A stretch of 64,000 bases of DNA from contig NZ_CP040984.1 in assembly GCF_006364715.1 (NCBI RefSeq), positions 930,001 through 994,000 of the forward strand, given 5' to 3'. Numbering within the stretch: the first letter of the stretch is position 1; each line of letters begins with the position of its first letter. The translations under genes were made by a program, and so were the position numbers. The notes below the pieces were generated by a model, which saw only the letters and a list, made by a program, of their open reading frames with translations, made no database searches and was not told where the DNA came from. Source of the stretch: Candidatus Methylopumilus planktonicus (GTDB lineage Bacteria > Pseudomonadota > Gammaproteobacteria > Burkholderiales > Methylophilaceae). Below are positions 27,266-37,682 of the stretch, in pieces.

Positions 27266-29185
27266 ATGGCTAAAATTATCGGAATTGACTTAGGAACAAC
27301 AAACTCCTGTGTGGCTGTCATGGAAGGCGGAAAGCCTAAGGTGATTGAAAATGTAGAAGGCGCTAGGACTACCCCTTCAATTATTGCCTATCAAGATGAT
27401 GGCGAAATCTTAGTGGGCGCGCCAGCAAAAAGACAGGCAGTAACAAATCCAAAAAATACACTTTATGCTGTAAAGCGATTAATTGGTCGCCGTTTTGAAG
27501 AAAAAGAAGTTCAAAAAGATATTGCTTTAATGCCATATGAAATTTCAAAAGCTGACAATGGTGACGCCTGGGTAACAGTGCGTGATCAAAAAATGGCTCC
27601 CCCTCAAATTTCAGCTGAAGTTTTAAGAAAAATGAAAAAAACGGCTGAAGACTATTTAGGTGAAGAAGTCACAGAAGCTGTCATTACAGTGCCTGCTTAC
27701 TTCAATGATAGTCAACGCCAAGCAACTAAAGATGCCGGCCGAATCGCAGGCCTTGAAGTTAAACGTATTATCAATGAGCCTACCGCAGCCGCACTTGCTT
27801 TTGGTTTAGATAAACAAGAGGGTGATCGAAAGATTGCAGTATACGACTTAGGTGGCGGGACCTTTGACGTATCAATTATTGAAATTTCTACTGTTGATGG
27901 CGAACATCAATTTGAAGTGCTATCAACAAACGGGGATACTTTCCTTGGTGGTGAAGACTTTGACAATCGCTTAATAGATTTCTTGGCAGATGAGTTTAAA
28001 AAAGAAAACGGGCTCGATTTAAGAAATGACTTACTTGCTAAGCAACGTCTTAAAGAAGCCTCTGAGAAAGCAAAGATTGAACTTTCAAGCAGTCAACAAA
28101 CTGAAGTTAATCTTCCTTACATTACAGCTGATGCTAGCGGCCCAAAACATCTTGTCGTAAAAATCACGCGCTCAAAATTTGAATCTCTTGTCGATGATCT
28201 TATTGAAAGAACAATTGAGCCCTGCAAAGTTGCAATGAAAGATGCGGGCGTTACTGGTAGCGACATAGCAGATATCATTTTAGTAGGTGGACAAAGCCGT
28301 ATGCCTAAAGTCCAAGAGAAGGTAAAGGATATTTTTGGCAAAGAGCCTAGAAAAGATGTGAATCCTGATGAAGCGGTAGCTGTAGGCGCTGCAATTCAAG
28401 GGGGCGTTCTTCAAGGCGATGTAAAAGATGTATTGCTGCTTGATGTAACTCCTTTGAGTTTAGGGATTGAAACACTAGGAAGTGTCATGACTAAACTTAT
28501 TAAGAAAAATACAACAATCCCTACGAAAGCATCTCAAGTATTCTCAACAGCGGAAGACAATCAAAATGCTGTGACAATTCATGTCCTTCAAGGTGAGCGT
28601 GAGATTGCTTCAGGCAATAAGAGCCTAGGTCAATTTAATTTGACTGATATACCTCCAGCACAAAGAGGTATGCCGCAAATTGAAGTGACATTCGATATTG
28701 ATGCCAACGGTATCTTGCATGTATCAGCTAAAGATAAAGCTACTGGCAAAGAAAATAAGATCACGATCAAAGCAAATAGTGGACTTAGCGAAGAAGAAAT
28801 TAAAAAAATGGAGGATGATGCAGTTAAATACGCTGATGAAGACCGTAAGATTAGAGAACTTGTGGATGTTAAAAACGCTGCAGATGGCATGATTCATTCA
28901 GTAAAAAAATCAATCACTGACCATGGGGATAAATTAGATGCTGAAGAAAAAGAAAAAATTGAATCTACTATAAAATCTTTAGAAGAGTCTTTGAAGACTG
29001 ACAACAAGGAAGAGATTGAGGCTAAAACTAAAGAGCTTATGGAGTCATCGCAAAAACTAGGTGAGAAAATATATGCTGAACAACAAGCCCAACAACCTAA
29101 CGCTGGCTCAGCGCCTCAGGAAGAAAAAACGGTTGATGCTGAAGTTATGGATGCTGAATTTGAAGAAGTAAAACAAGACAAATAA
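27266..29185 (+). CDS. dnaK: Molecular chaperone DnaK (Hsp70)
   Basis: DnaK is the ATP-dependent Hsp70 chaperone. The 639-residue protein begins [20 protein letters not shown], has the phosphate-2 motif [17 protein letters not shown] near residue 195, the [14 protein letters not shown] adenosine motif, the hydrophobic linker [15 protein letters not shown], a beta substrate-binding domain and an alpha lid, and ends with the acidic tail [13 protein letters not shown] recognised by partner proteins. AAGGA lies eight bases before the ATG. The gene is followed by a strong intrinsic terminator before dnaJ. Confidence 0.99.
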   Translation: MAKIIGIDLGTTNSCVAVMEGGKPKVIENVEGARTTPSIIAYQDDGEILVGAPAKRQAVTNPKNTLYAVKRLIGRRFEEKEVQKDIALMPYEISKADNGDAWVTVRDQKMAPPQISAEVLRKMKKTAEDYLGEEVTEAVITVPAYFNDSQRQATKDAGRIAGLEVKRIINEPTAAALAFGLDKQEGDRKIAVYDLGGGTFDVSIIEISTVDGEHQFEVLSTNGDTFLGGEDFDNRLIDFLADEFKKENGLDLRNDLLAKQRLKEASEKAKIELSSSQQTEVNLPYITADASGPKHLVVKITRSKFESLVDDLIERTIEPCKVAMKDAGVTGSDIADIILVGGQSRMPKVQEKVKDIFGKEPRKDVNPDEAVAVGAAIQGGVLQGDVKDVLLLDVTPLSLGIETLGSVMTKLIKKNTTIPTKASQVFSTAEDNQNAVTIHVLQGEREIASGNKSLGQFNLTDIPPAQRGMPQIEVTFDIDANGILHVSAKDKATGKENKITIKANSGLSEEEIKKMEDDAVKYADEDRKIRELVDVKNAADGMIHSVKKSITDHGDKLDAEEKEKIESTIKSLEESLKTDNKEEIEAKTKELMESSQKLGEKIYAEQQAQQPNAGSAPQEEKTVDAEVMDAEFEEVKQDK

Positions 29186-29200
29186 CTTTTAACCACTAAA

Positions 29201-29235
29201 ACAACATCATAAATTCTGATGTTGTTTTTCTTTTT
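29201..29235 (+). terminator. Intrinsic terminator between dnaK and dnaJ
   Basis: ACAACATCA (29201-29209) pairs perfectly with TGATGTTGT (29217-29225) around a seven-base loop, followed by TTTTCTTTTT. It lies 15 bases after dnaK and 12 bases before dnaJ. No dnaJ promoter fits in the remaining gap, so it probably sets a low dnaJ:dnaK ratio by partial readthrough. Confidence 0.88.
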
Positions 29236-29247
29236 GAAAAAAATATC

Positions 29248-30369
29248 ATGGCGACCAAAAAAGATTATTACGAGACTCTTGGTGTATCTCGTGACGCTTC
29301 AGAAGATGAAATAAAAAAAGCTTATCGCAAGCTTGCGATGAAATTTCATCCTGATCGCAATCCTGATAATCCAAAAGCTGAAGAAAATTTTAAAGTAGCC
29401 AAAGAAGCTTACGAAATACTTTCGGACTCACAAAAAAGATCAAGTTACGATCAGTATGGTCATGCAGGTGTAGATCCAAGCATGGGTGGCTCTGGATCTG
29501 CAGGGTATTCGGACTTTAATGATGCCTTTGGTGATATTTTTGGTGATATTTTTGGCGGGGGTCGTGGCAGTCAAAAGTCTAATGTATATCGTGGAGCTGA
29601 TCTTCGTTACAACATGGAAATCAGTTTAGAAGATGCGGCAAAGGGCACGGAAACAAAAATACGTATTCCTGTTATGACTTCTTGTGAGCCATGTAAAGGA
29701 ACTGGCGCTAAACCTGGTACACAACCCGTCTCTTGTGATACATGTAATGGTCATGGCCAAGTTCGAATGCAGCAAGGGTTTTTCTCTGTTCAACAAACAT
29801 GTCCTAAGTGTCATGGAACAGGAAAAATTATCAAAGAGCCCTGTTCGACTTGTCATGGAGCTAGTCGTGTCAAACAAACTAAAACACTATCCGTTAAAAT
29901 TCCTTTAGGTGTAGATGAAGGCGATCGAATTCGATTGTCAGGTGAAGGTGAGTCTGGGATTAATGGCGGTCCCCCGGGAGATCTTTACGTTGTAGTTCAT
30001 CTTAAGAAACATGATTTATTTGAACGTGATGGTGGAAATTTGCATTGCGAAATGCCAATTAGTTTTTCTACTGCAGCCCTTGGTGGCGAAATTGAAGTGC
30101 CGACTTTAGATGGACATGCAAAAATGAAAATTCCTGCTGAAACACAAACAGGTGCTGTTTTTAGATTAAAAGGCAAAGGCATTAAGCCATTAAGACAAAA
30201 TGTACCTGGCGATCTTCATTGTCATGTTTCTATAGAAACTCCTGTAAAGCTCACAGATAGACAAAAAGAATTATTAAAAGAACTTGAAGAGATCAATCAG
30301 TTAGATCGAGGCAAGCACAGCCCAAAGTCGAAAGGTTGGCTTGATAAAATGAAAGGTTTGTTTGATTGA
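29248..30369 (+). CDS. dnaJ: Chaperone DnaJ (Hsp40)
   Basis: DnaJ stimulates DnaK ATPase and delivers substrates. The 373-residue type I protein has an N-terminal J domain with HPD ([11 protein letters not shown], near residue 33), a Gly/Phe-rich segment at about 75-110, four zinc-binding repeats ([32 protein letters not shown] at about 148-210) and a C-terminal substrate-binding and dimerisation region. It starts 12 bases after the terminator that follows dnaK, and its stop abuts that of the convergent gloA. Confidence 0.98.
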   Translation: MATKKDYYETLGVSRDASEDEIKKAYRKLAMKFHPDRNPDNPKAEENFKVAKEAYEILSDSQKRSSYDQYGHAGVDPSMGGSGSAGYSDFNDAFGDIFGDIFGGGRGSQKSNVYRGADLRYNMEISLEDAAKGTETKIRIPVMTSCEPCKGTGAKPGTQPVSCDTCNGHGQVRMQQGFFSVQQTCPKCHGTGKIIKEPCSTCHGASRVKQTKTLSVKIPLGVDEGDRIRLSGEGESGINGGPPGDLYVVVHLKKHDLFERDGGNLHCEMPISFSTAALGGEIEVPTLDGHAKMKIPAETQTGAVFRLKGKGIKPLRQNVPGDLHCHVSIETPVKLTDRQKELLKELEEINQLDRGKHSPKSKGWLDKMKGLFD

Positions 30370-30759
30370 TTAAAAAGTGCCTGCTTGAATTAATTCAATT
30401 TTATAGCCATCTGGGTCTTCAATAAAAGCAATGACCGTTGCCCCATGTTGCATCGGGCCGGCCTCCCGAATAACTTTTCCACCCTTACTTTTAATTAGCT
30501 CACAACTTTTATATACGTCTTCATTTTCGATTGCAATATGCCCAAAGGCGTTACCTTTATCATAAGTTGTAACACCCCAATTATAAGTAAGCTCAATTAC
30601 AGCATTGTCTTTTTCATCCCCGAATCCCACAAAGGCTAATGTAAATTTCCCATCCGGATATTCATGACGCCTTAAGAGTTTCATGCCTAAAATATTAGTA
30701 TAAAAAGTGATTGATTTTTCTAAGTCACTGACACGAATCATAGTATGAAGGACGCGCAT
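30370..30759 (-). CDS. gloA: Lactoylglutathione lyase (glyoxalase I)
   Basis: GloA converts the hemithioacetal of methylglyoxal and glutathione to S-lactoylglutathione. The 129-residue vicinal-oxygen-chelate protein begins [20 protein letters not shown] and shows the four expected metal ligands: His near 5, Glu in VIELTYNWG near 56, His in FGHIAI near 74 and Glu in GYKIELIQ near 124. The ligand set and short length are those of the bacterial nickel-type enzyme. It lies two bases after the ferredoxin gene on the same strand. Confidence 0.94.
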   Translation of the reverse strand: MRVLHTMIRVSDLEKSITFYTNILGMKLLRRHEYPDGKFTLAFVGFGDEKDNAVIELTYNWGVTTYDKGNAFGHIAIENEDVYKSCELIKSKGGKVIREAGPMQHGATVIAFIEDPDGYKIELIQAGTF

Positions 30760-30761
30760 AG

Positions 30762-31499
<738 letters not shown>

Positions 31500-31513
<14 letters not shown>

Positions 31514-32060
31514 TATTTTTTAATGTAACAAGATGATAAAAGACATTACCCGCTTTTCTTTTTTTTGCAATATTAAATACGCTATATTCTTTTATGCTAG
31601 CTTCTGATTCAAAGTATATTAGCCCATCCTCTGATAAATGGTTAGCTAATTGAGGAAATAATTTATCTTCCCAGCTCTCATTAAAAGGTGGATCACAGAA
31701 AATAATATCGAACTTAGTAGTATTCTTTTCAAGGAACGTGAGCGCATCCGTGAGGTGAAGAACTGCTCCATCTGCTTGAAGGAGTTTTTGATTTTCTTGA
31801 ATCATTTTAAAAACTTGAGGAGATTTTTCAATCATAACAACATTTTTAGCTCCCCTGGAGAGGGATTCAAAACCAATGACACCAGAACCTGAAAAAAGAT
31901 CTAAACAAAGTTTACCGGTTAAATCTTGTTCTAACCAATTAAATAAAGTCTCTCTAACTCTTCCTGGGGTAGGCCTTAGTCCGGGGGCGTCAATGAAAGA
32001 AACATTTTTTCTTTTCCATGCTCCGCCAATAATTTTGACTTGATTTTTGACTATCTTCAA
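31500..32060 (-). CDS. rsmD: 16S rRNA (guanine-966-N2)-methyltransferase RsmD
   Basis: RsmD methylates G966 of 16S rRNA. The 186-residue SAM-dependent enzyme shows the RPTPGRVRETLFNWL N-terminal motif, the SAM-binding DLFSGSGVIGFESLSRGA and the catalytic FCDPPFNE. It begins at a TTG codon; no in-frame ATG precedes the conserved region. It lies three bases after the M16 peptidase-like gene, and overlaps coaD downstream. Confidence 0.95.
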
Positions 32061-32063
32061 AAA

Positions 32064-33368
32064 CTATTCTGCACCAACAATAATAGTCGTAAGTTTGTTA
32101 GGATCAATCTTATTTTTAAACGCTGTCTTTATTTGACTAATAGTTACTTTATTAATTTCCTGTATGTAATTATCGATATAAGAAATAGGTAAATCATAAA
32201 AAGCAATCATACTTAGATAATCAACAATTTTCGCATTGCTATCTAACCTTAACGGAAATCCCCCAACCAAATTTTGTTTGGCAGCCATAAGTTCTTTTTC
32301 GGATGGTCCCTCATCGATAAATTTTTTAACCGTGCTATTTACAATAGCAAGCGCTTCATCTGCTTGTTCTTTTTTTGTTTGCAACCCAATTTCAAGCGGG
32401 CCTTCAGCGTAGAGAGGCATAAAGTAACTATACACACTATAAACTAATCCTTTTTTCTCTCTCACCTCTTCCGTTAGTCTTGATACAAAACCACCACCAC
32501 CTAAAATATAATTGCCGACATAAAGGGGAAAATAATCTTTTTCTCCGCGCTTTAATGCAGGCATGCCCATTAAAATATGCGCCTGTTTTGCTGGGTGTTG
32601 TATTTTTTTAACGCCAACATAATTTGGGCCTGTCACAGGACTGATATTATGCTTTGTATTTCCTTGAGGCAATCCTTGACTGATTGATTCACTTACTTTT
32701 CTGGCTTCATCAGCGCTAAGATCACCAACAATTACAATCGTAGCTTCAGATGATAAATAATAGTTTTTATAAAATTGTTTCAAATCTTCTTGATTCAGCT
32801 TTTGAAGTGTATCTGTGCTACCAGCTTCATCATGCGCGTAAGGATGATCACCGTAGATAGATTTCATGAATGTTAAATTAGCAATCGTTTCTGGCTGAGT
32901 CATTGATTGCTTAATACTCGCAATAATTCTATTTTTTTCTCTGTCTATGACTGGCACTGGAAAATCGGGCGAATGAATTATATTTTTAAAAAGAGTAAGC
33001 GCTTTATCTTTTTGCGAAGAGGAGCTTAAGGTTCTTAATTTAAAATAGGCTCTGTCTAGGTCAACATCCCCTTTAATAACTGCTCCAATATCTGAAATTT
33101 GATTAGCTAGTTTTTCCTCATTGATACCTGCGGCTCCCAAACTCATAAGATGGCGAGTTAAATTAGCAAGACCTTCTTTACCAACAGGATCTTGGGCGCT
33201 ACCTGCAAAAAAATTTATATTGATATCAAGTATAGGAAGATCATGATTCTCAACAAAAAAAACTTTTCCCCCTGCTTGCGTATTCCATGTATCAATTTTT
33301 AATGCAGCATAAGAATTTTGCAGAATACATAAGAACAGGAAAGTAATTTGAATAAATTTAATGAACAT
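32064..33368 (-). CDS. M16 family peptidase-like protein, catalytic site lost
   Basis: This 434-residue exported protein has a signal peptide (about residues 1-21) and the two-domain M16 (insulinase/pitrilysin) fold. The zinc-binding HxxEH of active members is replaced at the matching position by Asn-x-x-Arg-His (about residues 69-73, ANLTRH), so it cannot hold zinc there. It retains GLVYSVYSY, the Arg/Tyr-type substrate-binding region of non-catalytic subunits. It overlaps the preceding active M16 gene by 11 bases. The two probably form a heterodimeric periplasmic peptidase, as known for paired M16B proteins. Substrate is unknown. Confidence 0.9.
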   Translation of the reverse strand: MFIKFIQITFLFLCILQNSYAALKIDTWNTQAGGKVFFVENHDLPILDININFFAGSAQDPVGKEGLANLTRHLMSLGAAGINEEKLANQISDIGAVIKGDVDLDRAYFKLRTLSSSSQKDKALTLFKNIIHSPDFPVPVIDREKNRIIASIKQSMTQPETIANLTFMKSIYGDHPYAHDEAGSTDTLQKLNQEDLKQFYKNYYLSSEATIVIVGDLSADEARKVSESISQGLPQGNTKHNISPVTGPNYVGVKKIQHPAKQAHILMGMPALKRGEKDYFPLYVGNYILGGGGFVSRLTEEVREKKGLVYSVYSYFMPLYAEGPLEIGLQTKKEQADEALAIVNSTVKKFIDEGPSEKELMAAKQNLVGGFPLRLDSNAKIVDYLSMIAFYDLPISYIDNYIQEINKVTISQIKTAFKNKIDPNKLTTIIVGAE

Positions 33369-34722
33369 GAGGCCGCCCTTTAGGTAAGGTATCTTGGGTC
33401 ATTGGCTGAGGATCTAGAATGACTATAGATAATTTATCTCGAGTTAAGTATTTCGTAGCTACGTTTTTTATTTGTTCAGAAGTGACACTATTAACTTTTT
33501 CAATATAACCATCACTTAAGTGAAATGAATAATCCATTGTTTCAAGCTGACCAATTTCCATCGCCATTCCAAACATTGAGTCTTTTTGGTATACATCGCT
33601 TGCGATGACCATAGACTTAACTCTATCTAGCTCTTCCTGAGTTACGCCATCTTTTTTAATTTTCTCAACTTCTTGGAGTAATGCACTTTCAAGCTCATTG
33701 ATCTTCTTAAAATCATTTGGCGTACCCTCCAACTCAAAAAGACTAATTCTTCCTCTCGATGTTGAGTCATATCCAGCGCTCACACTCACTGCCAAACGTT
33801 GATTTCTTACAATGTTTTGATTAAGTCTTGATGAGCTATTCCCAGCTAGAATATTAGATAACATCTCTAAAGCGTAAGGCTCCCAAGATGATTCATTATT
33901 GCCCAAACGATCCATCAAAGTTGGCGCTTGATAACCCATTAAGAGATAGGATAATTCACTTGGCGCCTTAATAACCGATCTTCTTTCACCAATTTGCTTA
34001 GGCTCAACTTGAGGTTTTCTCTCGGGAATTTTTCGTACAGGAATTTTTTCAAAATACTTCTTTGCTAAATTTAGTACATCATTGGCTTGAACATCACCAA
34101 CTACAACAAGAATTGCATTGTTGGGTGCATACCAGTTTTGATACCATTCTCTTGCATCTTCTACCGTCATGTTCTCTAAATCATTCATCCATCCAACTAC
34201 GGGCCTGCTATAAGGGTGGGATTTAAAAACTGTTGACGCAAATTGTTCTTTTACTTGTGAAGTTGGTTTATCGTCGGTCCTCCATCTTCGTTCTTCCATG
34301 ACAACTTTAATTTCCTTATCGAACTCTTCTTTAGATAAATTAAGGTTTTGCATGCGATCTGCCTCTAATTTGAACGAAAGTTCGAGATTTGATTTCTCAA
34401 GTTGCTGGAAATAACAGGTGTAGTCGGCGCCTGTAAATGCATTTTCTTTTCCGCCTGCCTTAGCTATCAACCTTGAAAATTCACCTGACTTAATTTTCTT
34501 AGTCCCTTTAAACATCATGTGCTCAAGAACGTGAGCTACGCCAGTTTTACCATTTACCTCATCAAGACTCCCTGCTCGATACCAAACCTGAGATACAACC
34601 ACAGGTGAGCGATGGTCTTCTCTTACAAAAACTTTTAACCCATTAGAAAGCTTAAATTCTTGAGTTTGCGCTAAGAGCAAACCTGGAAATAACAACAAAA
34701 GAAGTAAAATTTTTTTTAACAA
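33358..34722 (-). CDS. Periplasmic M16 zinc peptidase, catalytic subunit
   Basis: This 454-residue protein has a signal peptide (about residues 1-19, ending LLLAQ) and the inverted zinc motif HVLEH at residues 64-68, with a downstream Glu in the VVMEERRWRTDD helix as third ligand. It belongs to the processing-peptidase-like M16B group. It starts at a TTG codon and diverges from ftsY over 93 bases. The next gene is an inactive paralogue, so the pair is likely a heterodimer. M16 pairs next to rsmD-coaD are frequent in Betaproteobacteria; the substrate is not known. Confidence 0.92.
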   Translation of the reverse strand: MLKKILLLLLLFPGLLLAQTQEFKLSNGLKVFVREDHRSPVVVSQVWYRAGSLDEVNGKTGVAHVLEHMMFKGTKKIKSGEFSRLIAKAGGKENAFTGADYTCYFQQLEKSNLELSFKLEADRMQNLNLSKEEFDKEIKVVMEERRWRTDDKPTSQVKEQFASTVFKSHPYSRPVVGWMNDLENMTVEDAREWYQNWYAPNNAILVVVGDVQANDVLNLAKKYFEKIPVRKIPERKPQVEPKQIGERRSVIKAPSELSYLLMGYQAPTLMDRLGNNESSWEPYALEMLSNILAGNSSSRLNQNIVRNQRLAVSVSAGYDSTSRGRISLFELEGTPNDFKKINELESALLQEVEKIKKDGVTQEELDRVKSMVIASDVYQKDSMFGMAMEIGQLETMDYSFHLSDGYIEKVNSVTSEQIKNVATKYLTRDKLSIVILDPQPMTQDTLPKGRPHVH

Positions 34723-34815
34723 CGCGTCTCGTCCTTAAATGATTTAGCTATTATAATGAATATCAATGTTTCGTAGACTTTTCTTTATCTCATTAAGTTC
34801 TTAAAATTTTAAAAA

Positions 34816-35982
34816 ATGTTTGAATTCCTAAAAAAGATCATTAAGAAAAATAGCCCAGAGAAAAAACCTGCGGCAAAAAAAGAAGTTATTAAAAAACCAG
34901 AAAAGAAGACTTCCTCAGCACCCAAAAAAATAGTTGCTAAAGCGCCTAATCTTTTAAAAAAGAAAAAAGCTTTAAAAACTGAGTCCTCAATTAAGCCTCC
35001 TCCAAAAGCTTTAAAAAAGAAATCTCTTGAAATTAAAGAAGAGAAAGCCCCTCCAAAAGAAGAGAAAAAAAGTGGTTTTTTTGGCCTAGCTGACAAGATA
35101 AAGAAAGGTCTTACTAAGACTAGAGAAAAATTAACTACCGAACTTACCTCTTTATTTACTGGCAAAAAAATTGACGAAGCGCTTTTTGAAGAGCTAGAGA
35201 CTATATTGCTTACTTCTGATGTAGGCATTTCAGCTACTACCTACCTCCTAGATAGCATTAGGGCCTCCATCAAAAAAAATAAGATTGAAAATGCAGATGA
35301 GATTAAAGGCTTACTTAAAGAAAAATTAATCGAACTGTTATCCCCTATTCAAAATCCACTTGTAGTAAAAGGCACAAGCCCTTTTGTTATTATGGTTGTT
35401 GGAGTCAACGGTGCAGGTAAAACAACCACCATTGGAAAGTTGACTAAAATTTTTCTAGATGAAAATAAATCTGTCCTAATTGCTGCAGGCGACACTTTTC
35501 GGGCGGCTGCCACTGAGCAACTTGAAGTTTGGGGCGAAAGAAATAATGTTCACGTTGTTTCGCAAGCTTCTGGCGATCCAAGTGCTGTAATTTTCGATGC
35601 AATCAATTCTGCAAAAGCAAAAAATATTGATATTGTTATTGCTGATACAGCAGGTAGATTGCCAACGCAAAAACATTTAATTGATGAAATTACAAAAATT
35701 AAACGTGTGATTAATAAATGTCATTTGGAGGCTCCTCATGAAATTCTTCTCGTTTTAGATGCTAATACAGGCCAAAATGCTATCAGTCAACTCAAGATAT
35801 TTAATGAAGCTTTAGGTATTACAGGTCTTGCTTTAACCAAGCTTGACGGTACAGCCAAAGGCGGTGTAATTGCGGCAATCGCCAAGGAGCAACCTGCTCC
35901 ATTAAGATACATTGGTGTTGGCGAGTCTATAGATGATCTAAGAGTTTTTAATGCCCAAGAATATGTTGATGCACTTTTTTAA
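34816..35982 (+). CDS. ftsY: Signal recognition particle receptor FtsY
   Basis: FtsY is the SRP receptor that brings ribosomes translating membrane proteins to the translocon. The 388-residue protein has a very basic Lys/Pro/Ala-rich N-terminal region (about residues 1-85) for membrane association, an N domain, and the G domain with GVNGAGKTTTIGKL (P-loop near residue 200), DTAGR, and TKLDGTAKGG with the GIGE-like closing loop GVGESIDDL. It begins the conserved ftsY-ftsE-ftsX series, 15 bases upstream of ftsE. Confidence 0.98.
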   Translation: MFEFLKKIIKKNSPEKKPAAKKEVIKKPEKKTSSAPKKIVAKAPNLLKKKKALKTESSIKPPPKALKKKSLEIKEEKAPPKEEKKSGFFGLADKIKKGLTKTREKLTTELTSLFTGKKIDEALFEELETILLTSDVGISATTYLLDSIRASIKKNKIENADEIKGLLKEKLIELLSPIQNPLVVKGTSPFVIMVVGVNGAGKTTTIGKLTKIFLDENKSVLIAAGDTFRAAATEQLEVWGERNNVHVVSQASGDPSAVIFDAINSAKAKNIDIVIADTAGRLPTQKHLIDEITKIKRVINKCHLEAPHEILLVLDANTGQNAISQLKIFNEALGITGLALTKLDGTAKGGVIAAIAKEQPAPLRYIGVGESIDDLRVFNAQEYVDALF

Positions 35983-35997
35983 AATCGGCTTTTATCC

Positions 35998-36660
35998 ATG
36001 ATTAAATTTGACCAGGTCCATAAAAGATATCCAGGAAATTTAGGGGCATTACAAAACATTACTTTTGAAATTAATGCTGGTGAGCTTGTTTTTGTTACCG
36101 GTCCATCAGGAGCAGGAAAATCAACGTTATTAAAATTAATCACGGCCATTGAACCCGCTACACATGGAACGATTATTTTCGAGAGTCAAAATCTAGGACA
36201 AGTAAAAAGCACTTCTATTCCTTACATTAGGAGAAAGTTTGGTTTAGTTTTTCAGGACCATAAACTTTTATATGATCGCAATTGTTTTGAAAATATTGCT
36301 CTGCCATTAGAAATTAATGGTGTAGAAATCAATGATATTAGAGGGCGTGTCCGCGCGGCCTTAGATAAGGTAGGATTGCTAAACAGAGAAAAATCAATGC
36401 CAATTAGCTTGTCAGGTGGAGAGCAGCAACGTCTCGCAATAGCAAGAGCTATTGCATGTAGGCCTTCCATTCTCCTTGCTGATGAGCCTACAGGAAATTT
36501 AGATAAGAAATATGCAGATGAAATTATGAATCTCTTTTATAGCTTTCAAGAGCTTGGTGTTACCGTGATTATTGCGACACATGAAATGCCAATAGTTTCA
36601 AAAAAACATAAGCAGCTTTATTTGCAAGACGGCAATCTTATTAAGATGACTGAGCAATAA
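35998..36660 (+). CDS. ftsE: Cell division ATP-binding protein FtsE
   Basis: FtsE is the ATPase of the FtsEX complex, which controls periplasmic peptidoglycan hydrolases at the septum. The 220-residue protein has Walker A (GPSGAGKST, near residue 36), Q-loop (VFQDHKLL), signature LSGGEQQR, Walker B (LLADEPTGNLD) and the switch histidine (IATHEM). FtsE-specific DHKLLYDRN after the Q-loop separates it from LolD. It directly abuts ftsX. Confidence 0.97.
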   Translation: MIKFDQVHKRYPGNLGALQNITFEINAGELVFVTGPSGAGKSTLLKLITAIEPATHGTIIFESQNLGQVKSTSIPYIRRKFGLVFQDHKLLYDRNCFENIALPLEINGVEINDIRGRVRAALDKVGLLNREKSMPISLSGGEQQRLAIARAIACRPSILLADEPTGNLDKKYADEIMNLFYSFQELGVTVIIATHEMPIVSKKHKQLYLQDGNLIKMTEQ

Positions 36661-37557
36661 ATGAACTATTTTACTTATCATTATCAGATGTTTCTTAAGG
36701 CGCTTCAGCGAAGCCATGCGTCATTACTTGCTACCCTTATGATGTTTTTAGTTATAGGTATTACCTTTATATTACCGAGCATATCTTTTCTTATAGTGCA
36801 AAATTTAAAATCTATTTCTGAAAATATTCAGCATGAATCACAAATTAGTATCTTCCTAAAAAAAGACACCTCAGCTGATGCTAAAAATAGAATTGAAAAT
36901 GAATTAAAAAATCGCACCGAAATTAATAGCTATCATTTTGTAAAAAAAGAAGAGGCTTGGCCTAAATTGCAAAAATCAATGGGCTTTAATGATTCAAACA
37001 ATGGGCTCTCTGAAAATCCATTACCCGATGCCTTCTTTATCTCTCCCAATACGATGAATCCAAATCAAATCATGGACTTAAAATCATTTGTAGAAAAGCT
37101 TGATGGGGTAGATCAAGCAGTTGTTGATACAGGCTGGGTTAAAAAATTGAACTCGGTACTTCACTTGGCAAATAAAGCTATTCTCCTGGCTTCAGTTTTA
37201 CTTGCTTCCATGCTGACCGTGGTTATTGGAAATACAATTCGCCTTCAAATGACTTCTCACCATGAAGAAATTGAACTGAGCAAATTAATTGGCGCTACTG
37301 ATCAATTTATTAGGCGCCCCTTTTTATATAGCGGTTTTATTTATGGGCTTGGAGGTGGATTAACTGCTGTCATCACACTTAAATTAATTGTCATTTTCTT
37401 AAATCACACTGTCATTGAGGTTGAAGCTCTCTATGGAGCTCAATTTAGTATTATTGACTTAAAACCTTTGGAGTATTTATCCATCGTCGGCGGCTCAGTT
37501 TTGATCGCTGTCGCAGCATCCTTCATCTCCATTAATCAATCGATTAAGAAATTCTAG
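36661..37557 (+). CDS. ftsX: Cell division protein FtsX
   Basis: FtsX is the membrane partner of FtsE. The 298-residue protein has a cytoplasmic N-terminus, a first helix at about residues 18-45, a periplasmic extracellular-loop domain to about 165 (with the QISIFLKKD segment), and three more helices in the C-terminal part (about 170-195, 220-245, 268-292). The ELSKLIGATDQFIRRPFLYSG segment is the permease signature. The start codon follows the ftsE stop without a gap. A CIRCE site and rpoH follow. Confidence 0.96.
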   Translation: MNYFTYHYQMFLKALQRSHASLLATLMMFLVIGITFILPSISFLIVQNLKSISENIQHESQISIFLKKDTSADAKNRIENELKNRTEINSYHFVKKEEAWPKLQKSMGFNDSNNGLSENPLPDAFFISPNTMNPNQIMDLKSFVEKLDGVDQAVVDTGWVKKLNSVLHLANKAILLASVLLASMLTVVIGNTIRLQMTSHHEEIELSKLIGATDQFIRRPFLYSGFIYGLGGGLTAVITLKLIVIFLNHTVIEVEALYGAQFSIIDLKPLEYLSIVGGSVLIAVAASFISINQSIKKF

Positions 37558-37613
37558 CCATATAACCCATTGTATTTATTAGGTTAATTTACTATTTAGG
37601 GAACCTTATTGGG

Positions 37614-37640
37614 CTAGCACTCTCTTACGAAGAGTGCTAA
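37614..37640. promoter_or_regulatory. CIRCE operator (HrcA binding site) upstream of rpoH
   Basis: CTAGCACTC-N9-GAGTGCTAA differs from the CIRCE consensus TTAGCACTC-N9-GAGTGCTAA at only the first base. It ends 42 bases before the rpoH ATG. As hrcA is present in this window, HrcA is expected to repress rpoH from here. Position relative to the rpoH transcription start is unknown; TAAAAT at 37638 could be a -10. Confidence 0.93.
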
Positions 37641-37682
37641 AATTATCTTTATGAATAAACTCTTTACAAAGGTTTTATCAAA

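Noticed and set aside
34840..35070. Tandem repeat in the Lys-rich part of ftsY
   Set aside because: The sequence is compositionally biased but has no regular repeat unit.
34809..35228. Long open frame on the minus strand opposite the ftsY N-terminal region
   Set aside because: It is the antisense shadow of the Lys-rich ftsY region (AAA/AAG codons give Phe/Leu on the other strand); it shows low complexity and no family features.
37576..37606. AGGTT/AACCT inverted repeat after ftsX as terminator
   Set aside because: Five base pairs with a 16-base loop and no U-tract are too weak to support.
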